Below, one piece after another: positions 1-7,020 of a stretch of DNA of 12,828 nt. The notes beneath the pieces were generated by a model that worked only from the letters and a program-made list of their open reading frames with translations, was not told the DNA's origin and searched no databases. Positions within the stretch are counted from its first letter, which is position 1. Each line of letters starts with the position of its first letter. Source of the stretch: RGIG426 sp045643425. GTDB taxonomy: Bacteria; Bacillota; Clostridia; Oscillospirales; Acutalibacteraceae. Where the stretch lies: contig JAZUKW010000064.1 of assembly GCA_045643425.1 (NCBI GenBank), forward strand, positions 1 through 12,828, given 5' to 3'. A program made the translations under genes and the position numbers.

Positions 1-1
1 C

Positions 2-295
2 TTCTTCCCCTTCACCGAGCCGAGCGTCGAAGTGGACGTCTCCTGCCCCGAATGCGGCGGCAAAGGCTGCCGCGTTTGCAAGGGCGAGGGCTGGATCGAA
101 ATTCTCGGCGCCGGCATGGTGCATCCGCGCGTGTTGTCCGGCTGCGGGATCGACCCGAACGAGTATTCCGGCTTTGCGTTCGGCATCGGCCTTGACCGTC
201 TGACCACCACCCGCTATAAAATCAGCGATATTCGTCTTCTGTTTGAAAACGACCTGCGCTTTTTACAACAGTTTGAAGGAGGGAACGTGAAATGA
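2..295 (+). CDS. pheS: Phenylalanine--tRNA ligase alpha subunit, C-terminal part (5' end outside window)
   Basis: This is the last 97 residues of PheS, the catalytic alpha subunit of the cytosolic alpha2-beta2 enzyme that charges tRNA-Phe with phenylalanine using ATP. The open frame enters from the left edge at base 2, so the true start lies outside the window; the whole protein is normally about 340 residues. Visible are the FFPFTEPSVEVDV strand, the cysteine-containing insert CPECGGKGCRVCKG that is usual in Firmicutes PheS, then GAGMVHPRVL and the class II motif 3 segment GFAFGIGLDRL, whose arginine contacts ATP. The C-terminal NDLRFLQQF segment is also typical. Its TGA overlaps the pheT ATG (ATGA, bases 292-295), so the two subunits are translationally coupled, as expected for a stoichiometric complex. 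Identification is by recall of the family and I consider it secure. Confidence 0.96.
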   Translation, partial: FFPFTEPSVEVDVSCPECGGKGCRVCKGEGWIEILGAGMVHPRVLSGCGIDPNEYSGFAFGIGLDRLTTTRYKISDIRLLFENDLRFLQQFEGGNVK

Positions 296-2682
296 AAATC
301 TCGTTAAGCTGGCTCAAACGCTACGTGGACATCGACGTTCCCGTGGAGACACTTTGCGACAAAATGGTGATGAGCGGTTTTGAGATCGAGGGCATCGAGG
401 ATCTCTCCGCGACCATGAGCAACGTCGTCGCCGCCAAAATCGTGAAGCTCGAAAAACACCCCGACGCGGACAAATTGCAGATTTGCCAAATGGACGTGGG
501 CGGCGACGAGCTTGTCCAGATCGTCACCGGCGCACAAAACGTGTTTGAGGGCGCGATCGTCCCCGCCGCTTTGCACGACTCTCACCTGCCGAACGGTGTG
601 CACATCAAAAAAGGCAAGCTGCGCGGCGTGGAATCGAACGGTATGCTCTGCTCCGGCGAGGAATTGTGCCTCAAAGAAGGCGATTATCCCGGCGCCGAGG
701 TGTACGGTATTCTTATTTTGAAAGACGACGTAAAGGTCGGCACGGATATGCGTGACGTGCTGCATCTCAACGACGTGGTGGTGGATTTCAAAATCACCGC
801 CAACCGTCCCGACTGCCAGAGTGTGCTGGGTGTGGCCCGCGAAATCGCGGTAGCGCTCAAGACCGAGTTCCGCAAGCCGGAAATCGCCTACACCACCGTC
901 GGCGGCGACATCGCCGATTATATTAAAGTCACCGTGGACGAGCCGGACATCTGCCCGCGTTATATGGGCCGCGTGGTGAAAAACCTGCGCATCGGGCCGT
1001 CCCCCGACTGGATGGTGGACTGCCTGCGCGCTGCCGGTATGCGCTCCATCAACAACATCGTGGATATTACGAACTTCGTGATGCTGGAAACCGGCCAACC
1101 GATGCACGCGTTCGACCTGCGTGACGTGAAAAAGAACGAAATCATCGTTCGTCGCGCCAAAAACGGCGAAGAGATCGTCACGTTGGATGACAAGGCGCAC
1201 ACCTTGACAGACAATATGCTCGTCATCGCCGACGGCGAAGCTCCCTCCTGCCTCGCGGGTATCATGGGCTCGGCCGGAAGCGGTATCAAAGACGATACCA
1301 CCGCGCTGTTCTTCGAGGCGGCGAAGTTCCGCCGCGACAGCGTGCGCAAGACCGCGCGCGCCCTTGGTATGCGCACCGAATCCTCCGCCCGCTTCGAGCA
1401 CGGCGTGGATGCCGGCTCGATCCCCTACGTTCTCGACCGCGCCCTTTCGCTGATCGCGGAGTTGGATTGCGGTGACATCGTAGACGGAACAATTGACAAG
1501 TGCGCTGCCTTTACAGAGCAGCGCGTTATCAAAACCACCGCTTCGGACATCTGCGCCCTGCTCGGCGTGGAAATCCCGGTTGAAAAAATGGTGGAAATCT
1601 TAAACCGCCTCGAAATCGAGACGGTCGCAAACGGCGATGCGCTCACCTGCACCGTCCCGAGCTTCCGCGACGACGTGGAGGGTCGCGCCGATCTCGCCGA
1701 AGAGGTCATGCGCGTGTACGGTTATAACCACATCGTCGGTACGCCGATGCGCGGCGCGGTGGTGCGCGGCAAGCTGCTCCCCGAGCGCAAAAAAGGCGAT
1801 GCCCTCAAGCGCCGTCTGTGCGAGCAGGGGCTGTCGGAAATCGCCACCTATTCGTTCATCAGCTCCAAAGCGCTCGACACGCTCGGTATTCCGGCTGACG
1901 ATGAGCGCCGCAACGAGATCCACCTCTTAAACCCCCTCGGCGAAGAGTATTCGACCATGCGCACCCAGCTGTTTACCTCGATGCTGACGGTGCTTTCCAC
2001 CAACTTCAACCGCAAGATCCCGACGGCGCGGTTCTTCGAGCTGTCCAAACGGTTTGTGCCGAAAGCGTTGCCGCTTTGCGAACAGCCGGATGAGCTGCCG
2101 CTTCTTTCGATCGGTCTTTACGGAGCGGATGAGGATTTCTTCACGCTGAAAGGCATTGTGGAGAGCGTGTTCTCCCTGTTCTCCTGCACTCCCGCCTACG
2201 AGCGTGCCGCCGAGCCGTTCCTCCACCCCGGCCGTCAGGCGAAAGCCGTTTTAAACGGTGAAACGGTGGCGACCTTCGGCGAGCTGCATCCCGACACGGC
2301 GGAGGCCTACGGCTTCGACACCCGTGTGTACGTTGCGGAAATCAAAATGGAAGCCCTTTACGCCGCAAAGCAGCCGGTCATTCTGTATAAGCCGCTTCCC
2401 CGCCACCCGGCGGTGGAACGCGATTTGGCGCTTCTTTGCGGTGCGGAGCTTCCGGTCGCCGCGATCGAGGATGCTATCAAAAAAGGCGGCGGAAAGCTGC
2501 TTGAGAGCGTCAGTCTGTTCGACGTCTATCAAGGCAAGCAGATCGAGGACGGCAAAAAGAGCGTCGCCTATAATCTGATGTTCCGCAAGGCGGACGGCAC
2601 GCTGACCGACGCCGATTTGGAGCCGGTTCTCGATAAGATTTTCCGCCTTTTGGAGAAAATCGGATGCACGCTGCGCTCCTAA
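292..2682 (+). CDS. pheT: Phenylalanine--tRNA ligase beta subunit
   Basis: PheT is the 796-residue beta subunit, close to the usual length of about 800. It partners PheS, binds tRNA-Phe and hydrolyses mischarged Tyr-tRNA-Phe. Domains in order: an N-terminal helix region (1-40); an EMAP/OB-type tRNA-binding domain (about 42-155) with HPDADKL at 56-62, QIVTGAQNV and VESNGMLCS; the B3/B4 editing domain (about 215-370) with PRYMGR near 222 and INNIVDITNFVM followed by QPMHAFDL; a B5 domain (about 405-475) ending in VPSFRDDVEGRADLAEEVMRVYGY; a catalytically inactive synthetase-like core; and the FDX-ACB anticodon-binding domain (about 699-795) beginning YKPLPRHPAVERDLA. The ATG overlaps the pheS stop, and AAGGAGGG lies just upstream inside pheS. 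No terminator with a U-tract follows the TAA; the ireB promoter begins 15 bp later, so some read-through into ireB is possible. Confidence 0.98.
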   Translation: MKISLSWLKRYVDIDVPVETLCDKMVMSGFEIEGIEDLSATMSNVVAAKIVKLEKHPDADKLQICQMDVGGDELVQIVTGAQNVFEGAIVPAALHDSHLPNGVHIKKGKLRGVESNGMLCSGEELCLKEGDYPGAEVYGILILKDDVKVGTDMRDVLHLNDVVVDFKITANRPDCQSVLGVAREIAVALKTEFRKPEIAYTTVGGDIADYIKVTVDEPDICPRYMGRVVKNLRIGPSPDWMVDCLRAAGMRSINNIVDITNFVMLETGQPMHAFDLRDVKKNEIIVRRAKNGEEIVTLDDKAHTLTDNMLVIADGEAPSCLAGIMGSAGSGIKDDTTALFFEAAKFRRDSVRKTARALGMRTESSARFEHGVDAGSIPYVLDRALSLIAELDCGDIVDGTIDKCAAFTEQRVIKTTASDICALLGVEIPVEKMVEILNRLEIETVANGDALTCTVPSFRDDVEGRADLAEEVMRVYGYNHIVGTPMRGAVVRGKLLPERKKGDALKRRLCEQGLSEIATYSFISSKALDTLGIPADDERRNEIHLLNPLGEEYSTMRTQLFTSMLTVLSTNFNRKIPTARFFELSKRFVPKALPLCEQPDELPLLSIGLYGADEDFFTLKGIVESVFSLFSCTPAYERAAEPFLHPGRQAKAVLNGETVATFGELHPDTAEAYGFDTRVYVAEIKMEALYAAKQPVILYKPLPRHPAVERDLALLCGAELPVAAIEDAIKKGGGKLLESVSLFDVYQGKQIEDGKKSVAYNLMFRKADGTLTDADLEPVLDKIFRLLEKIGCTLRS

Positions 2683-2685
2683 CCC

Positions 2686-2706
2686 AAAATTTCCACTTGA
2701 AATTTT
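2686..2706. repeat. 8-5-8 AT-rich inverted repeat overlapping the ireB -35
   Basis: AAAATTTC (2686-2693) and GAAATTTT (2699-2706) are exact reverse complements separated by five bases. The right arm overlaps the TTGAAA -35 hexamer at 2697-2702. No T-run follows, and the stem is almost all A-T, so it is a poor intrinsic terminator for pheT. The position would suit an operator that hides the -35, but no known binding protein can be named. Confidence 0.5.
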
Positions 2707-2725
2707 CAGGACTACGGTGTATAAT
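2697..2725 (+). promoter_or_regulatory. Sigma-A-type promoter for ireB
   Basis: TTGAAA (2697-2702) and TATAAT (2720-2725) are separated by exactly 17 bases. The -35 matches TTGACA at five of six positions and the -10 is perfect. It lies in the 78-bp gap after pheT, and transcription should begin near 2732, giving a leader of about 29 nt with the ribosome site GGAGGT at 2747-2752. This is the best promoter in the window and makes ireB independently expressed. Confidence 0.85.
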
Positions 2726-2760
2726 GTGGGTGTAAACACTTGATTTGGAGGTAATTACGT

Positions 2761-3015
2761 ATGTTATCGGATAAAGGAAAAACTCAAGAATTTTCTCTTA
2801 ACCAAAAAGCCAAGACCGAAATGAAAGCCACCTTGACCGCTGTGTATGACGCTCTGCGCCAGAAGGGTTACAACCCCATTAACCAGATCGTCGGCTACAT
2901 TCTGTCGGAGGATCCCACCTACATCACCACCCACAACAACGCCCGCAACTTGGTGCGCAATATCGATCGCGACGAGCTGCTGCGTATTTTGGTGCAATCC
3001 TATCTCGACAACTGA
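2761..3015 (+). CDS. ireB: IreB/ReoM family regulatory phosphoprotein (UPF0297)
   Basis: This 84-residue protein carries the family core YDALRQKGYNPINQIVGYIL, then SEDPTYI, NNARNLVR and RDELLRILVQSYL. Relatives are B. subtilis YrzL, Enterococcus IreB and Listeria ReoM, all about 85-90 residues. In those organisms a PASTA-type Ser/Thr kinase phosphorylates the N-terminus; the protein affects cephalosporin resistance (Enterococcus) and ClpCP-dependent turnover of MurA (Listeria). Those roles are transferred here by homology only. Thr8, in KTQEF, aligns with the main phosphorylated Thr7 of ReoM/IreB. GGAGGT at 2747-2752 supports the ATG. The gene has its own promoter and terminator. The usual neighbours alaS, ruvX and yrzB are absent on both sides, which is unusual for this gene. 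Confidence 0.95.
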   Translation: MLSDKGKTQEFSLNQKAKTEMKATLTAVYDALRQKGYNPINQIVGYILSEDPTYITTHNNARNLVRNIDRDELLRILVQSYLDN

Positions 3016-3026
3016 TTTATCGTCAC

Positions 3027-3062
3027 AAAAAATCCCGTGAACGGCGTTCACGGGATTTTTTT
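3027..3062. terminator. Bidirectional rho-independent terminator between ireB and spoIIE
   Basis: Arms 3027-3042 and 3046-3061 are exact reverse complements over 16 bp (AAAAAATCCCGTGAAC and its complement) around a GGC loop. The GC core is flanked by an A-run on one side and a T-run on the other, so the hairpin works as an intrinsic terminator on both strands. It starts 11 bases after the ireB stop. The spoIIE TAA (complement of 3061-3063) overlaps its right edge. Confidence 0.95.
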
Positions 3063-5406
3063 ATATGGCTTCTTTCTCTAAACGCAGCGCCAACACCGTC
3101 ACGTCGTCGGCGTGACCGTTCGATTGCAGCTTGCGGGCGGTCTCGGCGATTTCCTCCGCCAACGCCTGCAACGACGTTTTGCTTGGCTCATACGCCTTTA
3201 GCCTCTGTTCCACCCAGCCGATCCCGCCGACGTACACGCCGTCGGAAACCAGCAAAACAACGTCGCCCGCGGTGAGCGTGTCGTTTTGCTTTTCAAACCG
3301 CACGTCCCGCAAAATTCCGACCGGCAGCGACGACTGCTCGAACCGCGATACCCGCCCGTGGCTGAGAAGCAGCGACGTGGCGGCGCCCGCTTTCAGCGAA
3401 CGCATTTTACCGGAAAACAGATCGACCGACATCACATCGAGCGTTGCCAAGCTCTCGTCGCCGGATTTCACCATCAGCGCGGAATTGACCATCCGCAGCA
3501 CGCTGTCCTCGCCGAAGCCCGCTTTCAAAAGCCGCGCGGAAAGTCCCGCCGCCATCGCTCCGTCAACGGCAGCACGACCGCCGCACCCCATTCCGTCGGA
3601 CAACACCGCTAAAAAGCGGCCGTTTCCGTCGCGAAACAGCTCGTAAGCGTCGCCGCAAAGCCGCTCCCCGCCGGCACAGATCCGCGCGGCACCCGTTTGC
3701 ATATAATACCGCGACCGCTCGCTAACGGTGATTTTTACAAACGCGCCCACGCGATCCACCACCGGCGGCGCAAACTCCCGCCCGCAGGCGTCGCCGATAC
3801 GCGCGAGCCATTCCTTTTGTCGAATTTTTGCAGCCATATCCACCGCCATGATCTCCACCTGCATACGGTTGCCCCGTCCCACGGTGCACACCGTTTCATG
3901 CACGTCCATTTTATATTCCTCGCACACCGCCCGTACCCGCGCGGCGGCGTCTGTATCCACCTGCTCGGTAACGCGGAAATCGTGGGAAAATTCCGCCAAA
4001 AGTTCCGCCATTCCGGAAAACTGATCGGTCACCACCGAACGAATCTCCGACAGCCGCCGAAACGCGCCCTCCCGCAAGCAATGGTCTCCGTAGCCGCGGT
4101 TGATCTCCCCCGCTACCTCCTCCAAACGGTTACAGCGGTGTTTTATGACCCCGCCGAAATCGCTTTGGATGACCCGCCCCTGCTGACGCAAGATCGGCGT
4201 TAAATGATTAAAGGCATCCATCGTATCGTTCAAGTCCTTTTCCCAACAGAGCAGCCGCATAGAACAGCTTTGACACACCGTATCGGACACCCCGTAATAG
4301 ACGCTGCCGAGATCCGGCGCGCTGACGCCCGCCAGCTTTTTCGACACCTGATCCACCGTTCCCGCGACCTCGTCCATCGCTTTGGACGCCACGTTAAGCC
4401 TAAGCACCACCGAGCGGCGCAAGCCCTCGACCGCCGGTTTTTCTCCGGCGTTGTTGAAAAACCCGTGGAGTGTGCGCTCCGCGGCGGAAGGAAGCGCCAA
4501 AAAGAACAGCCCCGCCGCCAGCGTCTCGTATAAACCGGTCAAAACGGCAACGCCCTCTCCGGTCCCCACCGCCATGACCATCGACGCCACGAAAAACACC
4601 CCGGCACACGCCGCCTTGCCATACCGCGAGAATATCCCCGAAAGCAGACCACCGAGCGAAAACGCCGCTGCCAAATAAAGCTGCTCCGGCGAGGACAGCC
4701 CGGCGGCCACACCAAACGCGATGCCGGCAATACTGCCGCCGTGCTCCTTGCCGCAATACGCGCAAAGAAGCACCAGCGTGATCGCCGCTATGCGGCCGGG
4801 CGAAATGCCCCCGATCTCGAGCGGCGTCAGAGACATCAGCACCACCGCCAGCATCACCACGACCGCCGCCTGCTCGGACATAGTCGTGGGGCGCTCGCGG
4901 TGTGACCAGAGCACGCCTATCCCGGTTTGCACGAACGCGGCAAAGCCCGCCGCGAGCAGCGCGTCGCAGACAACAAGCAGCACCGCGTACGCCGAAAGTC
5001 CCGCGGCGGCCTCCAGCGCAAGGCCGGTCCCCAGCATCGAGATAAACGCCAAAATCGGCGCCACCCGTCGAACCGGCAATTGCGGAAAGCCGCCCAGCAC
5101 CCACAAAAGTCCCCCGCACGCCGCGACCGCGACCGCATAGCGCAGCACGTCGATCGACGAATCCCCGAACAGATACCCGATCCCGCACGCCAAATACACG
5201 AGAAATGCACCGTTTCCGGAAAACGCCGCCGCCACGCCGACGCCAAACGGTGACAGCGTTTCAAACACACGGCTGTTGGCGCATAGCAGGCCTAATACCA
5301 TCCCGCTGACCATCGCGCCCACGCGTCTCCACTGTTCCTCCCGCGTCGTCTCCTCGGCGGTTTCCTTTTTTACGGCTGCTGTTTTTTCTTTCAACGTCCC
5401 CACCAT
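3061..5406 (-). CDS. spoIIE: Stage II sporulation protein E (PP2C-type phosphatase)
   Basis: SpoIIE sits at the polar septum and dephosphorylates SpoIIAA, which releases sigma-F in the forespore. The protein is 781 residues from the chosen ATG, near the 827 of B. subtilis. A charged cytosolic N-terminus is followed by a long run of about ten membrane segments (about 35-320), a regulatory region with the cysteine cluster C378-X2-C381-X5-C387-W, and a C-terminal PP2C domain (about 570-781). Metal-binding residues are present: D586 (LCGDAYE), D604 (SDGMG), D722 (VSDGV) and D767/D768 (HADDVTVL), so the enzyme should be active. The start is uncertain. The frame stays open to a TTG at 5460, but that has no ribosome site and would place the candidate -10 (5420-5425) inside the gene. 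ATG at 5406, GTG at 5403 and TTG at 5394 all lie just after AAAAAAGG, none ideally spaced. Confidence 0.95.
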   Translation of the reverse strand: MVGTLKEKTAAVKKETAEETTREEQWRRVGAMVSGMVLGLLCANSRVFETLSPFGVGVAAAFSGNGAFLVYLACGIGYLFGDSSIDVLRYAVAVAACGGLLWVLGGFPQLPVRRVAPILAFISMLGTGLALEAAAGLSAYAVLLVVCDALLAAGFAAFVQTGIGVLWSHRERPTTMSEQAAVVVMLAVVLMSLTPLEIGGISPGRIAAITLVLLCAYCGKEHGGSIAGIAFGVAAGLSSPEQLYLAAAFSLGGLLSGIFSRYGKAACAGVFFVASMVMAVGTGEGVAVLTGLYETLAAGLFFLALPSAAERTLHGFFNNAGEKPAVEGLRRSVVLRLNVASKAMDEVAGTVDQVSKKLAGVSAPDLGSVYYGVSDTVCQSCSMRLLCWEKDLNDTMDAFNHLTPILRQQGRVIQSDFGGVIKHRCNRLEEVAGEINRGYGDHCLREGAFRRLSEIRSVVTDQFSGMAELLAEFSHDFRVTEQVDTDAAARVRAVCEEYKMDVHETVCTVGRGNRMQVEIMAVDMAAKIRQKEWLARIGDACGREFAPPVVDRVGAFVKITVSERSRYYMQTGAARICAGGERLCGDAYELFRDGNGRFLAVLSDGMGCGGRAAVDGAMAAGLSARLLKAGFGEDSVLRMVNSALMVKSGDESLATLDVMSVDLFSGKMRSLKAGAATSLLLSHGRVSRFEQSSLPVGILRDVRFEKQNDTLTAGDVVLLVSDGVYVGGIGWVEQRLKAYEPSKTSLQALAEEIAETARKLQSNGHADDVTVLALRLEKEAI

Positions 5407-5419
5407 CCTTTTTTCTTTC

Positions 5420-5452
5420 AGTATAGCGGCTTGTCCGCGCCGTTTCGGTCGA
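5420..5452 (-). promoter_or_regulatory. Candidate wide-spaced (21 bp) Spo0A-type promoter for spoIIE
   Basis: On the minus strand TATACT (complement of 5420-5425) is five-sixths consensus for a sigma-A -10. The conventional 17-bp position holds only CCGAAA, but at 21 bp lies TCGACC (complement of 5447-5452), four of six to TTGACA. It overlaps TTCGACC (5447-5453), a six-of-seven match to the 0A box TGTCGAA in its reverse orientation. B. subtilis spoIIE and spoIIG are known for sigma-A promoters with over-long spacers activated by Spo0A~P, so the layout fits. The start point would be near 5413, leaving a very short leader before ATG 5406 and perhaps favouring a slightly later start codon. This is inference from pattern only. 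Confidence 0.5.
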
Positions 5453-5540
5453 AATCGCAAGGCGAGGGATGTTCTTTTTTCACTTTTTCCGTCACAATCG
5501 GGATGATTTTGAAAAAAAGAAAGAAATCCGCAAAAAAGGG

Positions 5541-5569
5541 TTTTCTTTTCGACAAAAATGCTTTATAAT
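5541..5569 (+). promoter_or_regulatory. Candidate murC promoter
   Basis: A perfect TATAAT lies at 5564-5569, 42 bases before the murC ATG. At 17-bp spacing the -35 position holds TTTTCT (5541-5546), a poor match, so the promoter may be weak or activator-dependent. A-rich tracts at 5511-5518 and 5532-5537 could act as UP-element or bent DNA. The remaining DNA from 5407 to 5540 is divergent control sequence in which I see no gene. Confidence 0.6.
5548..5554 (-). promoter_or_regulatory. Perfect 0A-box motif (Spo0A site) in the murC promoter
   Basis: TTCGACA on the plus strand is the exact complement of TGTCGAA, the consensus Spo0A binding heptamer. It sits between the -35 and -10 of the murC promoter and roughly 135-140 bases upstream of the predicted spoIIE start point. 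Bound Spo0A could repress murC, assist spoIIE, or both. A 7-mer can occur by chance, so the placement is the argument, not the match alone. Confidence 0.4.
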
Positions 5570-5611
5570 AAATAGCGTACAGACAGCGCTGACGGAAAGG
5601 ATTGGAAAGCC

Positions 5612-6979
5612 ATGGATTTTCAGTTTCAAAACGCAAAACACATTCACTTTGTCGGAATCGGCGGAAGCGGTATGAGCCCGCTTGCCGAAATTCTTCACGG
5701 CAAAGGCTACTATATCACCGGCTCCGATCGCAGCGAATCGGATAACGTGGAGCGGGTGCGCCACCTCGGTATCGACGTTAAGATCCCGCAGGTTGCCGAA
5801 AACGTCGAAGACGCGGATCTGATCGTGTATACCGCCGCGGTACATAGCGACAACCCCGAGATGATCGCCGCCAGCGAAAAGAATATCCCGATTTTGGAGC
5901 GCGCCAAGCTGCTCGGCCAAATCACCGCCACCTATTCGCAGACGATCGCCATCGCCGGAACGCACGGCAAAACCACCTCCACCTCGATGCTGTCGCAGGC
6001 GATGGTGGAAGCGAACGTCGATCCCACGCTGTTTATCGGCGGCCGTCTGCCGCTTATCAACGCGTTCGGCAAATCCGGCAACAGCGAGCTTATGGTGTGC
6101 GAGGCGTGTGAATTTATGAACCACTACCTCGAAATGACGCCCGAAACCGCCGTTATCTTAAACGTGGACGCCGATCACCTTGATTTCTTCGGTGACCTCG
6201 ATAACGTCATTAAATCGTTCCATACGTTCGCCTCGAAAGCGACGGGATATATCATCTATAACAAATCCGACGCAAACTCCTGCAAAGCCGTGGAGGGGCT
6301 GACGAATGCGCCTCTCGTCTCGTTCGGTCTGACCGACGACTGCGAGTGGACGGCGAAAAACGTCCGCATCCACGACGGCGCTTATGCCGCGTTTGAAGCG
6401 TGGCACAACGGCGCGTTCTTCGCGGACATCACGCTCGGTGTTCCCGGTATGCACAACGTGCAAAATGCGCTGGCGGTCATTGCCGCCGCGGCGTGCCACG
6501 GACTGTCTGCCGAGGAGATCTCCTCCGGTATCGCGCATTTCCGCGGCGCCGGCCGTCGGTTCGAGTTTCTCGGCGAATTCAAAGGGATCACGATCGCGGA
6601 CGATTACGCCCACCACCCCACCGAGATCACCGCTACGCTCAAGACGGCAAAAACGATGCCGTATAACCGCGTCATCGCCATCTTCCAGCCGTTTACCTTC
6701 TCCCGCACCGCGCGCCACCTCGACGATTTTGCCAAGGCGCTGTCGATCGCGGACGTCGCGGTTGTCACCGACATTCTCGGCTCGCGCGAGGTGAACGAGT
6801 GGAACGTCCACTCGGAGCAAATCACGGCACAGATGGAAAACGGCGTGTACCTCGCCGACTTTGACGCCACCACGCGGTTCGTGATTGAAAACGCAAAGCC
6901 GGGCGACCTCGTCATCACCATGGGCGGCGGCGACGTCTACAAATGCGCGCGGATGATCGCCAAAGAGCTGAACGCTTAA
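5612..6979 (+). CDS. murC: UDP-N-acetylmuramate--L-alanine ligase
   Basis: MurC adds L-alanine to UDP-MurNAc with ATP hydrolysis, the first amino-acid step of peptidoglycan stem-peptide synthesis in the cytoplasm. The 455-residue length matches the family. The N-terminal UDP-binding Rossmann domain shows HFVGIGGSGMSPLAEIL (glycines 15-20). The central ATPase domain has the P-loop GTHGKT at 116-121, then CEACEFMNHYLEMTP and LNVDADHLDFF, typical of MurC in clostridia. The C-terminal domain carries GRRFEFLGEF, DDYAHHPTEI (330 onward) and IFQPFTFSRT. The murein-recycling ligase Mpl is the nearest alternative, but the motifs and length favour MurC. GGAAAGG at 5594-5600 is the likely ribosome site, with an 11-base spacing. 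The gene stands alone, divergent from spoIIE, rather than in a large mur/fts cluster. Confidence 0.97.
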   Translation: MDFQFQNAKHIHFVGIGGSGMSPLAEILHGKGYYITGSDRSESDNVERVRHLGIDVKIPQVAENVEDADLIVYTAAVHSDNPEMIAASEKNIPILERAKLLGQITATYSQTIAIAGTHGKTTSTSMLSQAMVEANVDPTLFIGGRLPLINAFGKSGNSELMVCEACEFMNHYLEMTPETAVILNVDADHLDFFGDLDNVIKSFHTFASKATGYIIYNKSDANSCKAVEGLTNAPLVSFGLTDDCEWTAKNVRIHDGAYAAFEAWHNGAFFADITLGVPGMHNVQNALAVIAAAACHGLSAEEISSGIAHFRGAGRRFEFLGEFKGITIADDYAHHPTEITATLKTAKTMPYNRVIAIFQPFTFSRTARHLDDFAKALSIADVAVVTDILGSREVNEWNVHSEQITAQMENGVYLADFDATTRFVIENAKPGDLVITMGGGDVYKCARMIAKELNA

Positions 6980-6987
6980 AACATAAC

Positions 6988-7020
6988 AAAAAAGACCTCC
7001 GATATTCGGAGGTCTTTTTT
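6988..7020. terminator. Bidirectional rho-independent terminator between murC and the MFS gene
   Basis: Arms 6988-7002 (AAAAAAGACCTCCGA) and 7006-7020 are exact reverse complements over 15 bp around a TAT loop, with A-run and T-run flanks that serve both strands. It begins eight bases after the murC TAA. The TAA of the convergent transporter gene (complement of 7019-7021) falls in its edge, the same arrangement as at 3027-3062. Confidence 0.95.

Noticed and set aside
304..1401. A 365-codon open frame on the minus strand opposite pheT
   Set aside because: It mirrors pheT codon by codon, has a His/Asp/Val-rich composition typical of antisense frames in GC-rich genes, and has no family motif. 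pheT is certain.
4400..5188. A 262-codon minus-strand frame overlapping the membrane part of spoIIE in another phase
   Set aside because: The Arg/Gly-rich sequence is a frame shadow of spoIIE; the spoIIE frame is intact, so there is no frameshift to explain.
5407..5460. N-terminal extension of SpoIIE to a TTG at 5460
   Set aside because: No Shine-Dalgarno sequence precedes it, the extra residues look non-native, and the probable -10 of the gene would fall inside it.
5474..5526. T-rich and A-rich tracts (TTCTTTTTTC and GAAAAAAAGAA) forming an imperfect inverted repeat between spoIIE and murC
   Set aside because: The arms differ in run length, are about 30 bases apart and contain no GC core, so a terminator is unlikely. 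Simple A/T tracts in a divergent promoter region explain it better.
5584..5591. Palindrome CAGCGCTG in the murC leader
   Set aside because: Only eight bases with no loop and no extension beyond the core; such a short palindrome is expected by chance.
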